The notes: generated by a model from the sequence alone, not told the origin. Positions 1 to 9,702 are shown, numbered from the stretch's first letter. The stretch is DNA of 64,000 bases from Brevibacterium yomogidense (GCF_900163715.1 NZ_FWFF01000014.1:124001-188000); one strand, 5' to 3'. Numbers and translations: made by a program.

Positions 1-402
1 TCGGGCACGGTGTTCGTGTCAGTCGCGGATCGGGACAAGCGCGCGCTGATCCTGCCGGTGAAGCTGCTCACGGACATGGGCTTCACGATCGTCGCGACGT
101 CGGGCACCGCTGCGGTCCTGGCGCGGTACGGCATCGCGGCGGAGACCGTCCGCAAGCACTTCGAGACCGCGGGCGACGAGAAGTCGGCGCTCGATCGGAT
201 CGTGGAGCGCGAGTTCGACCTCGTGGTCAACGTGCCGGGCGGGCGGCAGGAGCGTGCGGACGGCTACGAGATCCGCGCTGCGGCCACCGTGTCGAACACC
301 CCGCTCCTCACGACGGCCGACGAGCTGTCCGCGGCGGTGTCCGCGATCGAATCGCTCCAGTCGGAGACGATGGACGTCCGCTCCCTGCAGGACTGGGCGT
401 GA
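1..402 (+). CDS. carB: Carbamoyl-phosphate synthase large subunit, C-terminal end (partial)
   Basis: Only the last 133 residues are in the window; the gene is cut by the left edge and the frame is open from base 1. The visible part is the C-terminal MGS-like allosteric domain: a strand reading FVSVADRDK, a GFTIVATSGTA segment that builds the effector pocket, and NVPGG. CarB makes carbamoyl phosphate from ammonia, bicarbonate and ATP for pyrimidine and arginine synthesis, in complex with CarA. Its stop overlaps the GTG start of pyrF by three bases, so the two pyrimidine genes are probably co-transcribed and translationally coupled. Confidence 0.93.
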   Translation, partial: SGTVFVSVADRDKRALILPVKLLTDMGFTIVATSGTAAVLARYGIAAETVRKHFETAGDEKSALDRIVEREFDLVVNVPGGRQERADGYEIRAAATVSNTPLLTTADELSAAVSAIESLQSETMDVRSLQDWA

Positions 403-1247
403 CATCGGCTCCTGAGCGGCTGCGCGCCGCTCTCGCCGCGAGCCCGCTCTGCGTGGGGATCGACCCCCACGCGGGCGAGCTCGCGGCGTGGGGCCTCGAG
501 GACACGGCCGCGGGTGCCCGCGTGTTCGCCGACCGGATCCTCACCGCGGTCGCCGACTCCCCGGCTCGGATCGTGAAGCCGCAGGTCGCCCTCTTCGAGC
601 GGTTCGGCTCTGCGGGCATCGCAGTCCTCGAAGAGATCCTGGCCGCGGCGAGGAGCGCCGGACTGTTCTCCATCGCGGATGCGAAGCGCGGAGACATCGG
701 CTCGACGATGTCCGGGTACGCCGCCGCGTGGGTGCGGCAGGACTCGCCGCTGCGGGCGGACGCTGTGACCGTCTCGCCCTACCTGGGCTTCGGCTCGCTC
801 ACCCCGGTGCTCGACCTGCTCGAGGCCGAGGACGCGATCGCGTTCGTCCTGGCGCTGACGTCGAACCCGTCCGGTCCGGACGTCCAGCACGCCCGCGGCG
901 CGGACGGAGAGTCCGTGGGCGGCGCGATCCTGCGGCACGCGGCGGAGGCATCGGCGACACGCCCGGGGCGCATCGGAGCCGTCGTCGGCGCGACGATCGG
1001 CTCTGCCGCGGCAGACCTCGGCATCGACCTCGGCTCCTTCCCGGGACCCATCCTCACCCCCGGGTACGGCGCGCAGGGGGCAGGGACCGCGGACCTGCTC
1101 GAGCTGTTCGGCCCGCACGCCCGCGGTCACCGCCTCCTGGTGAACGCGTCACGCGGCGTGAGCTCCGCCGGGCCGTCGCCCGAGGCCCTGACCGGGAGGA
1201 TCGCAGAACTCACAGGTGAACTCCTGGGCGGCCTCGGCGTAGACTGA
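399..1247 (+). CDS. pyrF: Orotidine 5'-phosphate decarboxylase, type 2
   Basis: Last step of UMP synthesis, decarboxylating OMP in the cytoplasm. The protein is 282 residues, the length of the long actinobacterial (type 2) enzymes rather than the short E. coli form. The catalytic DAKRGDIG motif is at residues 94-101, with the active-site lysine near K96; CVGIDPH near residue 18 forms the first strand of the barrel, and a glycine-rich phosphate-binding stretch (TPGYGAQG) lies near residue 220. The start is GTG, overlapping the carB stop (GTGA). The last codons, Val-Asp-stop, contain the hexamer TAGACT that serves as -10 box for mihF. Confidence 0.95.
   Translation: MTSAPERLRAALAASPLCVGIDPHAGELAAWGLEDTAAGARVFADRILTAVADSPARIVKPQVALFERFGSAGIAVLEEILAAARSAGLFSIADAKRGDIGSTMSGYAAAWVRQDSPLRADAVTVSPYLGFGSLTPVLDLLEAEDAIAFVLALTSNPSGPDVQHARGADGESVGGAILRHAAEASATRPGRIGAVVGATIGSAAADLGIDLGSFPGPILTPGYGAQGAGTADLLELFGPHARGHRLLVNASRGVSSAGPSPEALTGRIAELTGELLGGLGVD
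1240..1245 (+). promoter_or_regulatory. -10 box of the mihF promoter
   Basis: TAGACT matches the actinobacterial TAnnnT consensus. It lies in the last codons of pyrF and its final T is the first base of the pyrF stop TGA. A start site near 1252 would give a leader of about 50 bases that includes the GAGGAG ribosome site at 1291-1296. No clear -35 element is visible. Confidence 0.5.
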
Positions 1248-1304
1248 GCCGACGAGAGCTTCCAGGCGGGAGCTCACCGGACCCCCGGACGAGGAGACAC
1301 TGCC

Positions 1305-1619
1305 GTGGCACTTCCGCAGCTGACCCCGCAGGAGAGGGAAGCCGCCCTCGACAAGGCGTTCGCAGCCAGACAGGCGCGCGCTGAAGTCAAGGCGGCCCTG
1401 AAGAACGGTGAGACGACGCTCGCCGCAGTGCTCGAGAGAGCCGCGGCAGACGAATCGCTCCGCAAGATGAAGGTCCACGACCTCCTGCGCTCCCTTCCGG
1501 GCGTGGGCGACCGTCGTGCCACAGCACTCATGGAGGAGTTCGGCATCGCAGCCTCACGTCGCATCAAGGGGCTGGGTGTGCACCAGCGCGCCGCTCTGCT
1601 GGACCGCTTCGCCGGATGA
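1305..1619 (+). CDS. mihF: Integration host factor, actinobacterial type (mIHF)
   Basis: Small basic nucleoid-associated protein of 104 residues, not related in fold to E. coli IHF. The helix-two-turn-helix DNA-binding segment is visible at about residues 62-80 ([20 protein letters not shown]), preceded by a long helical arm. The family binds and bends DNA and is essential in mycobacteria. Its position directly before gmk and rpoZ is the conserved actinobacterial order. The start is GTG, with GAGGAG nine bases upstream. The stop overlaps the gmk start (ATGA). Confidence 0.93.
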   Translation: MALPQLTPQEREAALDKAFAARQARAEVKAALKNGETTLAAVLERAAADESLRKMKVHDLLRSLPGVGDRRATALMEEFGIAASRRIKGLGVHQRAALLDRFAG

Positions 1620-2176
1620 GCCGCCTCACCGTCCTCGCGGGTCCGACCGCCGTCGGCAAGGGCACAGTGAGTGCGCGCATCCGCGAGGCGTTCCCGGACG
1701 TCTGGTTCTCCGTGTCGGCGACGACGCGCGCTCCGCGCCCGGGGGAGGTGGACGGCGTGCACTACCGGTTCCTCAGCGACGAGCAGTTCGACCGGATGAT
1801 CGCGGACGGAGAGCTGCTCGAGTATGCGGTCGTCCACGGGCGCAACCGCTACGGCACGCCGCGCGGTCCCGTCGACGAGCAGATCGCGGCCGGGGGATCG
1901 CCGCTCCTCGAGATCGACCTCCAGGGTGCTCGGCAGGTGCGCGAGGCGATGCCCGATGCGCTGTTCGTGTTCCTCGCTCCGCCCAGCTGGGACGAGCTGG
2001 TGCGCCGCCTCGTCGGTCGGGGCACGGAATCGGGTGAGGAGCAGGAGCGCAGGCTCGCGACCGCGAAGAGGGAACTCGCCGCCGAATCGGAGTTCGACGT
2101 CACCATCGTCAACCACGATGTGCACGCCGCAGCGGCGGAGCTAGTAGACTTGATGGGAGTCTCCCGACCCGCCTAG
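1616..2176 (+). CDS. gmk: Guanylate kinase
   Basis: Phosphorylates GMP to GDP. The protein is 186 residues, near the short end for the family. The P-loop reads GPTAVGKGT at residues 9-17, with Ala-Val instead of the more usual Ser-Gly-Ala; this variant occurs in actinobacteria. The GMP-binding stretch includes [19 protein letters not shown] (residues 35-53), and the lid region carries paired arginines. The start overlaps the mihF stop. Its TAG stop lies in the loop of a small stem (CCGACCC/GGGTCGG, 2164-2170 and 2176-2182) in front of rpoZ, which could attenuate read-through. Confidence 0.95.
   Translation: MSRLTVLAGPTAVGKGTVSARIREAFPDVWFSVSATTRAPRPGEVDGVHYRFLSDEQFDRMIADGELLEYAVVHGRNRYGTPRGPVDEQIAAGGSPLLEIDLQGARQVREAMPDALFVFLAPPSWDELVRRLVGRGTESGEEQERRLATAKRELAAESEFDVTIVNHDVHAAAAELVDLMGVSRPA
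2145..2150 (+). promoter_or_regulatory. -10 box of the rpoZ promoter
   Basis: TAGACT lies inside the 3' end of gmk, about 100 bases before the rpoZ start. A start site near 2157 would give a leader containing the 7-bp stem-loop at 2164-2182. Confidence 0.4.
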
Positions 2177-2242
2177 GGTCGGCACACCCATTCACCGCAC
2201 GGCCCGATGGTCGTGCGCGCATCCGAACCAGAGGGAGAATCT

Positions 2243-2620
2243 GTGGCACACACACCCGAGGGAATCACGTTCCCGCCGATCGACGACCTGCTCGCCGTGA
2301 CGGATTCGAAGTACGAGCTCGTCGTCCAGAGCTCGCGCCGTGCCCGCCAGATCAATTCGTACTACGCACAGCTGCAGGAGGGCCTGCTCGAGAACGTGGG
2401 GCCGCTCGTCACGCCTGAGGCGAACGAGAAGTCGCTGTCGATCGCGCTGCGCGAGATCCACGAGGGCAAGCTCATCATGCGTGAGCCCACGGAGGCCGAC
2501 TTCGCTCCGGTGACGGACATCGAGTACCCGCACAACTTCGCCTACGACGAGGCATTCGGCGCAGACGCGTTCACCTCGCCGATCTCCGAGGAGCCCGCAC
2601 CGGAGGCCGGCACCGAATGA
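2243..2620 (+). CDS. rpoZ: DNA-directed RNA polymerase omega subunit
   Basis: Omega helps assemble and stabilise RNA polymerase by holding beta-prime. The protein is 125 residues. The conserved core is visible: [18 protein letters not shown], then [12 protein letters not shown], then the later helices containing [11 protein letters not shown] place the start at GTG 2243 because GAGGGA (2231-2236) is seven bases ahead and the homologous region begins just after it; an in-frame ATG at 2207 would add twelve residues with no ribosome site. The C-terminal 25 residues are acidic and look disordered. The stop overlaps coaBC (ATGA). Confidence 0.93.
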   Translation: MAHTPEGITFPPIDDLLAVTDSKYELVVQSSRRARQINSYYAQLQEGLLENVGPLVTPEANEKSLSIALREIHEGKLIMREPTEADFAPVTDIEYPHNFAYDEAFGADAFTSPISEEPAPEAGTE

Positions 2621-3927
2621 GGATCGTCCTCGGTGTGACCGGGGGCATCGCGGCCTACAAGGCCGCACACGTGCTCCGGGGCCTGCGCGAGCGCGGCCAC
2701 GCCGTGCGCGTCGTGCCGACGGAGGCCGCGCTGAGATTCGTGGGCGCTCCCACCTGGGAGGCGCTCAGCGGCGAACCCGTCTCCACGACCGTGTTCGAGG
2801 GCGTGGAGAACGTGGAGCACGTGCGCATCGGGCACGAGGCGGACCTGGTCGTCGTAGCACCGGCGACTGCGGACCTGCTGGCCCGCGCCCGTGCCGGCAT
2901 GGCCGACGACCTCCTCACCGCCACCCTCCTCACAGCCACGTGCCCCGTGGTCGTCGCGCCCGCGATGCACACCGAGATGTGGTTCAACGCCGCGACGGTC
3001 GACAACGTCGCGACGCTGCGCGCCCGCGGCTGGACCGTCATCGAGCCGGCGTCCGGCCGCCTCACGGGTGCGGACACGGGCCCCGGTCGCCTGCCGGAGC
3101 CCGACGACATCATCCAGGCGGCGCTCGCGGCGACCGGTCGTTCGGCAGCACCCGACTCAGCCGACGCCTCCACGGTCACTCCAGTTGCTCCCGCCGATGA
3201 CTCCCGGACAGACGAGTCCCGGGCAGACGGCGCACTGTCCGGCGCCTCGGTCATCGTGAGCGCAGGCGGAACGCGCGAACCCCTGGACCCCGTGCGCTTC
3301 CTGGGCAACCGCTCCTCCGGGAAGCAGGGGGCGGCTCTGGCGGCCGCAGCCGCGACTGCGGGCGCCCGCGTCACCCTCATCGCCGCGAACGTCGACTCCG
3401 ATGTGCTCGCCTCGCTCCCCGCCGGCGTCGACATCGAGCATGTGAGCACCACGGCCGAACTCGAGGCGGCGTGCACGGCCCACGCGTCGAGTGCCGATGT
3501 GATCGTCATGGCCGCGGCCGTGTCCGACTACCGGCCCGCCGCCGCAGCCCAGCACAAGATGAAGAAGACCGGCGACGACCTCACGATCGCGCTGGTCGAG
3601 AATCCCGACATCCTCCGCGGGCTCGTCGAGCTCCGCGACGCGGGACGCACACGCACGGGCCAGCTGCTCGTCGGCTTCGCGGCGGAGACCGGTTCGCATG
3701 ACACCTCCGCGGAGTCGCTCGCCCAGGCGAAGCTGCTCCGGAAGGGCTGCGACCTCCTTGTCTTCAACGACGTCTCGGGCGACCGCGCGTTCGGCCACGA
3801 CGACAACGCCGTGGTCGTCTACCGCGCAGGTGCCGACGGTGCGGAGGAAGTGGCACGCAGCGAGGGCTCCAAGGCCCACGTGTCGAACGATGTCATCGCC
3901 GCAGTCGCGGCCGAACGCAGTCGATAG
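2617..3927 (+). CDS. coaBC: Bifunctional phosphopantothenoylcysteine decarboxylase / phosphopantothenate-cysteine ligase
   Basis: Two consecutive steps of coenzyme A synthesis. Residues 1-175 form the FMN-dependent decarboxylase CoaC (GGIAAYK near residue 9, [12 protein letters not shown] near 70, and a PAMHTEMW motif). A Ser/Asp/Ala-rich linker spans about 175-205. Residues 207-436 form the CTP-dependent ligase CoaB, with [22 protein letters not shown] and the KMKK lysine cluster. The linker is longer and more polar than usual but the frame is unbroken. The gene overlaps rpoZ by four bases. Its TAG stop forms the first three bases of the metK -10 box. Confidence 0.95.
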   Translation: MRIVLGVTGGIAAYKAAHVLRGLRERGHAVRVVPTEAALRFVGAPTWEALSGEPVSTTVFEGVENVEHVRIGHEADLVVVAPATADLLARARAGMADDLLTATLLTATCPVVVAPAMHTEMWFNAATVDNVATLRARGWTVIEPASGRLTGADTGPGRLPEPDDIIQAALAATGRSAAPDSADASTVTPVAPADDSRTDESRADGALSGASVIVSAGGTREPLDPVRFLGNRSSGKQGAALAAAAATAGARVTLIAANVDSDVLASLPAGVDIEHVSTTAELEAACTAHASSADVIVMAAAVSDYRPAAAAQHKMKKTGDDLTIALVENPDILRGLVELRDAGRTRTGQLLVGFAAETGSHDTSAESLAQAKLLRKGCDLLVFNDVSGDRAFGHDDNAVVVYRAGADGAEEVARSEGSKAHVSNDVIAAVAAERSR

Positions 3928-3930
3928 GAT
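3925..3930 (+). promoter_or_regulatory. -10 box of a leaderless metK promoter
   Basis: TAGGAT ends six bases before the metK GTG, so transcription starting at the normal +7 position begins on the G of the start codon. No ribosome site precedes metK, which fits a leaderless mRNA. TAG of this box is the coaBC stop codon. Confidence 0.65.
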
Positions 3931-3936
3931 CAACAG

Positions 3937-5139
3937 GTGACTTCTCCTCAACTCCGCCACTTCACGTCCGAATCCGTCACCGAGGGCCATCCCGACAAGA
4001 TCTGCGACCAGATCAGCGATGCGGTCCTCGACGAGCTCCTCCGGCAGGACCCGACCTCGAAGGTCGCCGTGGAGACGCTCGTGACGACGGGACTCGTCCA
4101 CGTCGCGGGGGAGGTGACCTCATCCGCGTACGCGGATGTGGCGAACATCGTGCGGGACACGATCACCGGCATCGGCTACGACTCCTCCGACAAGGGCTTC
4201 GACGGCCACAGCTGCGGGGTCTCCGTGTCGATCGGCGCGCAGTCGTCGGACATCAGCGCAGGGATCACCACCTCGTTCGAGCGCCGGTCGGGTGCGTCCG
4301 ACGACACCGACCACGGCACGTCCCTGGGCGCCGGCGACCAGGGCCTCATGTTCGGATACGCGGATGACTCCACCGACGTGCTGATGCCGCTGCCCATCCA
4401 CCTCGCGCACCGCCTCTCGGAGCAGCTCGCCCAGGTCCGCAAGCAGGGTGTGCTGCCCCATCTGCGCCCCGACGGCAAGACACAGGTCACGATCGGCTAC
4501 GACGGCGAATCGGCGGTGTCCCTGGAAGCCGTGGTGGTCTCCACCCAGCACTCGCGCGACTACACGCACGCCCAGCTGAGTGCGGACATGCACGAAGCGG
4601 TCATCGAGCCCGTGCTCGCCGACTTCTCGCTCGACAGCTCCGGGACGGAGTACTTCATCAACCCGGCCGGCGACTTCGTGATCGGCGGCCCGATGGGGGA
4701 CGCGGGGCTCACGGGACGCAAGATCATCGTCGACACGTACGGCGGGTTCGCCCGTCACGGCGGCGGCGCGTTCTCCGGCAAGGACCCGTCGAAGGTCGAC
4801 CGCTCCGCTGCGTACGCGATGCGCTGGGTGGCGAAGAACGTCGTCGCCGCAGGCCTCGCGAAGCGCGCAGAGGTCCAGGTCGCCTACGCGATCGGCCGCA
4901 GCGAACCGGTGGGCCTCTACGTGGAGACCTTCGGCACGGAGCAGGCGGATCCGGTGAAGATCGCGTCCGCGATCCGCGAGGTGTTCCCGCTGCGCCCCGC
5001 AGAGATCATCCGTGAACTGGATCTCATCCGTCCCATCTACTCGCAGACTGCGACGTACGGGCACTTCGGCCGCACGGGCGACGCGTTCACGTGGGAGCGC
5101 ACCGACAAGGCGGAGGCCCTCGCGGCGCTCGTCGGCTGA
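3937..5139 (+). CDS. metK: S-adenosylmethionine synthetase
   Basis: Makes SAM from methionine and ATP. The 400-residue protein has all family marks: [20 protein letters not shown] near residue 12, the [12 protein letters not shown] hexapeptide region near 130, and the [19 protein letters not shown] signature near 270. Translation appears leaderless, because a -10 hexamer directly precedes the GTG and there is no Shine-Dalgarno sequence; this leaves no room for a SAM riboswitch. The stop overlaps the priA start (TGATG), so priA translation is probably coupled to metK. Confidence 0.97.
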   Translation: MTSPQLRHFTSESVTEGHPDKICDQISDAVLDELLRQDPTSKVAVETLVTTGLVHVAGEVTSSAYADVANIVRDTITGIGYDSSDKGFDGHSCGVSVSIGAQSSDISAGITTSFERRSGASDDTDHGTSLGAGDQGLMFGYADDSTDVLMPLPIHLAHRLSEQLAQVRKQGVLPHLRPDGKTQVTIGYDGESAVSLEAVVVSTQHSRDYTHAQLSADMHEAVIEPVLADFSLDSSGTEYFINPAGDFVIGGPMGDAGLTGRKIIVDTYGGFARHGGGAFSGKDPSKVDRSAAYAMRWVAKNVVAAGLAKRAEVQVAYAIGRSEPVGLYVETFGTEQADPVKIASAIREVFPLRPAEIIRELDLIRPIYSQTATYGHFGRTGDAFTWERTDKAEALAALVG

Positions 5140-7202
5140 TGGACTCCCAGCCGTCGCTCCTGGGCGACGGAGAGCTCGCGGCGAGAGGCACGGGCATCAG
5201 GCTGCGAGGCGGTCTGACTCCCGCTGCGGCGCAGCCCGTCGCCCGCGTCATGCTCGAGACCGCGGTCCCGCACCTCGCACGCACCTTCGACTACGGCGTG
5301 ACCCAGACGCAGGACGCCGAGGCGGTCCCCGGTGTCCGTGTCCGCGTGCGGTTCTCGGGCCGTCTCGTCTCCGGATTCCTCCTGTCCCGTGCGGAGGACA
5401 CGGACGTGGCGGGGGAGATCGCACCGCTCGAGCGCGTGGTCTCACCGCTGCCGGTCGCCGACGAGCGGCTCATGCCGCTGGTCCGCGAGGTGGCCGACCG
5501 CTGGGCGGGAACCGTCCCGGACGTCCTGCGGCTCGCGGTGCCGCCCCGCCATGCTGCGGGCGAGCGCTCGGCCCTCACAGCAGTGACCCGGCATCATGCG
5601 GAGGCTCCTCCCGTGCCGGGACCCGACGAGTTTCCCACACCGTCCGGTGCGCCCGCGTCGTATGAGGCCTTCCTCGCGGCGCTCACGGAGTGGCTGAGCC
5701 CGGCAGACGACGGCGAGGACGGCCCTCGCGCCGCGTACGCACTGACGCCCGGGGGAGAACCGGGCACCGGGTGGATCAGCGCGGGCCTGCGGGCGGCGGC
5801 GATCACGATCGCGGCCGGCCGGTCAGTCCTCTGGCTGGTGCCGGACCACCGCGAGCTCAGCGCGCTCACCGCGCGGCTCGGCCCGCTGGCCCCGCACACC
5901 GTGCGGCTGTCGGCGGATCAGGGTCCGCAGGCTCGCTGGTCCGCGTGGGTCCGTGCCCACGGCGGTGCGGCCCGGTTGGTGATCGGCACGCGGGCCGCCG
6001 CGTTCGCACCGCTTGACGACCTGGGGCTCGTGCTCCTCATGGACGACGGCAGCGACCACTTCGCCGAGCAGCGGGCGCCCTACCCCCATGCCCGCGAGGT
6101 CTGCCTCGTCCGAGTCCGGCAGACGGGCGCGGCCCTTCTCCTGCTCGACCACACGCGCACCGTGGAAGTGCAGCGGCTGGTCGAGACCGGCTGGGTCGGA
6201 TCGATCGACATGGCCCGTGAGGACCGCAGGGCCACGGCCCCGCTCGTCCTGCTGCCCCACGCGGACGGCGCCTACGAGCGCATGCCCCCGGAGGCGTTCG
6301 AGGTGCTGCGCGGCGCACTCGGCCGCAGCCGGCGCGAGACCGCGCACGGTCCCGTGCTGGTCCAGGTGCCGCGCGCCGGATACCTCCCCGTCGTCGCATG
6401 CGCACGGTGCGGTGACCTCCTGGACTGCCCGCGCTGCGGTCGGAGGCTGTCCGCGGCGGGGGCCGCAGGACCCTTCGCGTGCGCGGGCTGCGGACTGCGT
6501 GAGGAGCGGTGCCCGTGCCAGCGGTGCGGTGCGACCCGTGTCCGCGCGGTCGTCCGCGGTCTCGAGCGCACCGTCGAGGAACTGCAGCGCGCATTCGCCG
6601 AGGTGCCTGTCATCCGCTCCGGCGGCGAGGACATCGTGGGGTCGGTCGGCCCGGAGCAGGCCATCGTCGTCGCGACGACGGGGGCGGAGCCCTATGCGGA
6701 GGGAGGCTACGCGGCGGCCGTGCTGCTCGATTCGCTCTGGCCGGGACCCGGCCTCGACGGAGTGGGGAAGGCGATCGCCCGCCGGCTGAGGGCCCTCGCA
6801 CTGGTCCGCGCATCCGCTGACGGCGGCCGCGCTCTGGTGCTCGATGACACGGACGTCGTCGTCCGGGTGCTCCAGACCTTCGACCCGGTCCGCTTCGCGC
6901 ACGGCGAGCTCACGGACCGGCGGGCCACGCGACTGCCGCCCGTCGTGCGCACTCTGCGTCTCAGCGGTGCGCGCCGCGACGTCCTGGACGTGCTCGGCCG
7001 CCTGACCGCCGAGCTCGGAGAGGGCTTCCTCACGCCGCTCTTCGGTAACGACGGCGAGGACGACGTGCACACGCGGCTCCTGGCCTTCGAACTGACCGAC
7101 TCGACCGCGGTCTCCGCAGCGCTGCGGGCGATCGCCGCGCACCGGTCCGCGTCGGGAGCGGCAGTGGTCAGGCACGTGTTGGACCCGCTCAGCGCGCTCT
7201 GA
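5139..7202 (+). CDS. priA: Primosomal protein N' (PriA), actinobacterial form without helicase motifs
   Basis: In most bacteria PriA is a 3'-5' helicase that restarts stalled forks. This 687-residue protein keeps the N-terminal DNA-binding domain (VARVMLETAVPHLARTFDYGV near residue 30) and the zinc-binding cysteines (pairs such as CARC, CPRC, CAGC and CQRC at about 420-465). It has no Walker A P-loop: the region near 210-245 reads AAGRSVLWLVPDHRE. The DEXH box is replaced by LLMDDGSDHFAEQ near 300. Loss of these motifs is known for actinobacterial homologues, so it probably acts as a DNA-binding or loading factor, not as a helicase. I chose ATG 5139, which overlaps the metK stop. Confidence 0.9.
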   Translation: MDSQPSLLGDGELAARGTGIRLRGGLTPAAAQPVARVMLETAVPHLARTFDYGVTQTQDAEAVPGVRVRVRFSGRLVSGFLLSRAEDTDVAGEIAPLERVVSPLPVADERLMPLVREVADRWAGTVPDVLRLAVPPRHAAGERSALTAVTRHHAEAPPVPGPDEFPTPSGAPASYEAFLAALTEWLSPADDGEDGPRAAYALTPGGEPGTGWISAGLRAAAITIAAGRSVLWLVPDHRELSALTARLGPLAPHTVRLSADQGPQARWSAWVRAHGGAARLVIGTRAAAFAPLDDLGLVLLMDDGSDHFAEQRAPYPHAREVCLVRVRQTGAALLLLDHTRTVEVQRLVETGWVGSIDMAREDRRATAPLVLLPHADGAYERMPPEAFEVLRGALGRSRRETAHGPVLVQVPRAGYLPVVACARCGDLLDCPRCGRRLSAAGAAGPFACAGCGLREERCPCQRCGATRVRAVVRGLERTVEELQRAFAEVPVIRSGGEDIVGSVGPEQAIVVATTGAEPYAEGGYAAAVLLDSLWPGPGLDGVGKAIARRLRALALVRASADGGRALVLDDTDVVVRVLQTFDPVRFAHGELTDRRATRLPPVVRTLRLSGARRDVLDVLGRLTAELGEGFLTPLFGNDGEDDVHTRLLAFELTDSTAVSAALRAIAAHRSASGAAVVRHVLDPLSAL

Positions 7203-7216
7203 GGCCGCCGCGGCCC

Positions 7217-7222
7217 TAGACT
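7217..7222 (+). promoter_or_regulatory. -10 box of the fmt promoter
   Basis: TAGACT ends seven bases before the GTG of fmt. The transcript would start at or one base before the start codon, and no ribosome site is seen. Confidence 0.55.
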
Positions 7223-7229
7223 GTCGGGC

Positions 7230-8177
7230 GTGAGAATCGTCTTCGCCGGCACCCCGCCCGCCGCAGTCCCGTCCTTGGAGGCCCTGCACGCCGATCACGA
7301 CATCGTGAGCGTGCTGACACGGCCGGACGCCCCCGTCGGGCGCAAACGCGTCCTGACGCCCAGCCCCGTCAAGCGCCGCGCCCTGGAGCTGGGACTGCCG
7401 GTCCTGGAGGCGGCCCGCCTGCGCGGAGACGTGCTGGGACAGCTCGAAGCGCTCGACGCGGACGCGGTCGCAGTCGTCGCGTTCGGCGCGATCGCGGGCC
7501 CCCGCGCCCTGGCGACGTCGCGGCTGGGATGGTTCAACCTGCACTTCTCGCTGCTGCCCGAGTACCGCGGTGCGGCCCCCGTGCAGCGCGCGCTCATGGA
7601 CGGGCGAACGCACTCCGGGCTCACCGTCTTCCGGATCGATGAGGGGATGGACACCGGGCCCGTGCTGCTGCAGCGCACGCTCGACCTGCCTGCCGCCGAT
7701 GCCGGCGCGGTGCTCGCCTCCTACGCTCGCGAGGGCGCCGGGCTGCTCGCCGAGGCGTTCTCGCTGCTGGCCTCGGGTGACTGCGCACTGACCGACCAGG
7801 TCGGCGAGCCGAGCCACGCGGCGAAGATCGACCCGGAGGAGGCGCGCCTCGACCTCACCCGCCCCGCCGCCGAGGTCCTGGCCCGGTTCCGGGGCGTGTC
7901 TCCGTCCCCGGGCGCCTGGGCGACCATCGGGGGCCAGCGGACGAAGCTCGCGGGGCTGTCCGAGGCCGGGCCCGACGACGCAGTGCCCGGGCCGGGTCGT
8001 ATCGCGGCGGTCCACGACGGGGTGGTCCTGGGAACGGGGGACGGCGCCGTGCGGGTCGCCGGCATCCAGCCCTTCGGCAAGCCGATGATGGACGCCGCGG
8101 ACTTCCTGCGCGGCCGGCCGGACGCGGCGTTCGACATCCTCGACGACGATGAGCAGAGCGGAGAGAACGATGAGTGA
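7230..8177 (+). CDS. fmt: Methionyl-tRNA formyltransferase
   Basis: Formylates initiator Met-tRNA using 10-formyl-tetrahydrofolate. The protein is 315 residues, the normal length. The catalytic region reads FNLHFSLLPEYRGAAPVQ at about residues 103-120, with the active-site Asn and His; the conserved Asp is in IDEGMDTGPVL near 140. The C-terminal OB-fold spans roughly 205-310. Expression is probably near-leaderless from the TAGACT box. It overlaps the start of rsmB by eight bases, forming an fmt-rsmB unit as in many bacteria. Confidence 0.95.
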   Translation: MRIVFAGTPPAAVPSLEALHADHDIVSVLTRPDAPVGRKRVLTPSPVKRRALELGLPVLEAARLRGDVLGQLEALDADAVAVVAFGAIAGPRALATSRLGWFNLHFSLLPEYRGAAPVQRALMDGRTHSGLTVFRIDEGMDTGPVLLQRTLDLPAADAGAVLASYAREGAGLLAEAFSLLASGDCALTDQVGEPSHAAKIDPEEARLDLTRPAAEVLARFRGVSPSPGAWATIGGQRTKLAGLSEAGPDDAVPGPGRIAAVHDGVVLGTGDGAVRVAGIQPFGKPMMDAADFLRGRPDAAFDILDDDEQSGENDE

Positions 8178-9699
8178 GCGCAGGGGCGGGAGGCAGGGCG
8201 GGCCCGACCGACACGGCAGCAACGACCGGCAGGGCAGGAGCCCGCGGCAGGGCAGGAATCCGCAGCAGCGGGGATCCGGGGGAGGGCCTCGGGCGCGGGA
8301 TGCCGTGCGGCAGTCCGCCCGGGACGTGGCCCTGAGCGTGCTGACGGAGGTCGATGAGGCGGACGCGTACGCGAACCTCCTGCTGCCCGCGCGCCTGCGG
8401 GACGCGGGGCTGGACGCGCGGGATGCGTCGCTGGCGACCGAACTGACCTACGGGACCCTGCGCGGCCTCGGCCTCTACGACGCGGTCGCGGAAGCGGCTG
8501 CGGACCGGCATCCGGCGGATCTGGACCCGCGCACCGCCTCGGCCGTGCGCATGGGCGTCCACCAGCTGCTGAACATGCGGGTGGCCGACCACGCGGCGGT
8601 CTCCGAGACCGTGGAGGCCCTGCGCAGGGCGGGCGGCGGACGCTCCAGCGGTCTGGTCAACGCCGTGCTGCGGAGGGTCTCCGCGCACGACGCGGACACC
8701 TGGATCGAGGAGCTCACCGCAGGCCGCGGAGCGGACGAGGCGCTCGCGCTGCGGACCTCGCACCCCGCGTGGATCGTGCGCGCCCTGCGGATGGCGCTGC
8801 GCGGCCACGGACGCGGGGGAGACGGGCTGGAGGCGGCACTGCGGGACGTGCTCGATGCGGACAACGCTCCGGCGAAGGTCAGCCTCGCCGCGCTGCCCGG
8901 GCTCGCGGACCGGGACGACCTCGCCGCTGCCGAGGACGCGCAGCTGACGCCAGCGGACCTCTCGCCGATCGGACTGGTGCTCGAGACCGGCGACCCGCGG
9001 GACGTCCCCGGCGTCGCGGACGCGCACGTGCGGGTCCAGGACCAGGGCTCGCAGCTCGTCGCGCTCGCGCTCACAGCGGCGGACACCGCTGCGAATCCGA
9101 GCTGGCTCGACCTCTGCGCGGGACCGGGCGGCAAGACCGCGGTGCTGGGTGCCGTCGCGGCAGGACGGAACGGCCGCGTGCATGCGGTCGATTCCTCCGA
9201 GCATCGGACGCGGCTCGTACGCGAGTCCACCGCCGGCAGCCCCGGCACCGTGGAGGCGGTCCACGCGGACGGCAGGACGGTCGGCCGCGACCAGGCGGGG
9301 ATGTTCTCCGGCGTGCTGGTCGACGTGCCCTGCACGGGCCTCGGCGCCCTGCGCCGTCGCCCGGAGGCCCGGTGGCGCAGACGACCCGACGACGTGGCCG
9401 CCCTGGCACCCCTCCAGACGGAGCTGCTGCACTCCGCCATCGCGGCGGCGCGGCCGGGCGGGATCATCGCGTACTCGACCTGCTCACCGCACTGGGCGGA
9501 GACCGCCGGCATCGTCGACGACGTGCTCCCAGGCGGCGAGGTGGAGCTGCTCGATGCACCGGCGGTGCTGGCGGAGCTCACCGGTCGCCCTGCGGAGGCC
9601 TTCGCATCGGCGGCGCGCGGCGACGGGCGCTTCGCCCAGCTGTGGCCCGATGTCCACGGCACGGATGCCATGTTCCTGGCCCTGCTGGTGCGGCGCTAA
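8170..9699 (+). CDS. rsmB: 16S rRNA (cytosine-5) methyltransferase RsmB
   Basis: Methylates C967 (E. coli numbering) of 16S rRNA. The 509-residue protein starts with about 40 residues rich in Gly, Arg and Gln (an RNA-binding-like tail), then a NusB-like domain (about 45-180), then the SAM-dependent catalytic domain with DLCAGPGGKT and the two catalytic cysteines in VPCTGLGALRRRPE and YSTCSPHW. I chose ATG 8170 because GGAGAG precedes it; an in-frame ATG at 8149 lacks a ribosome site. Its TAA stop is the first three bases of the rpe -10 box. Confidence 0.93.
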   Translation: MSERRGGRQGGPDRHGSNDRQGRSPRQGRNPQQRGSGGGPRARDAVRQSARDVALSVLTEVDEADAYANLLLPARLRDAGLDARDASLATELTYGTLRGLGLYDAVAEAAADRHPADLDPRTASAVRMGVHQLLNMRVADHAAVSETVEALRRAGGGRSSGLVNAVLRRVSAHDADTWIEELTAGRGADEALALRTSHPAWIVRALRMALRGHGRGGDGLEAALRDVLDADNAPAKVSLAALPGLADRDDLAAAEDAQLTPADLSPIGLVLETGDPRDVPGVADAHVRVQDQGSQLVALALTAADTAANPSWLDLCAGPGGKTAVLGAVAAGRNGRVHAVDSSEHRTRLVRESTAGSPGTVEAVHADGRTVGRDQAGMFSGVLVDVPCTGLGALRRRPEARWRRRPDDVAALAPLQTELLHSAIAAARPGGIIAYSTCSPHWAETAGIVDDVLPGGEVELLDAPAVLAELTGRPAEAFASAARGDGRFAQLWPDVHGTDAMFLALLVRR

Positions 9700-9702
9700 G
9701 GT
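9697..9702 (+). promoter_or_regulatory. -10 box of a leaderless rpe promoter
   Basis: TAAGGT ends six bases before the rpe GTG, placing +1 on the start codon. The TAA is also the stop codon of rsmB. Confidence 0.6.

Noticed and set aside
3880..3937. SAM riboswitch before metK
   Set aside because: The -10 box ends six bases before the start codon, so there is no leader to hold an aptamer.
5823..8222. Long open frame on the minus strand opposite priA and fmt
   Set aside because: Its predicted product is an Arg, Gly and His-rich string with no domain; it is the expected shadow of GC3-biased genes on the plus strand. The same applies to minus-strand frames at 22708-24810, 38553-40898 and 44024-46345.
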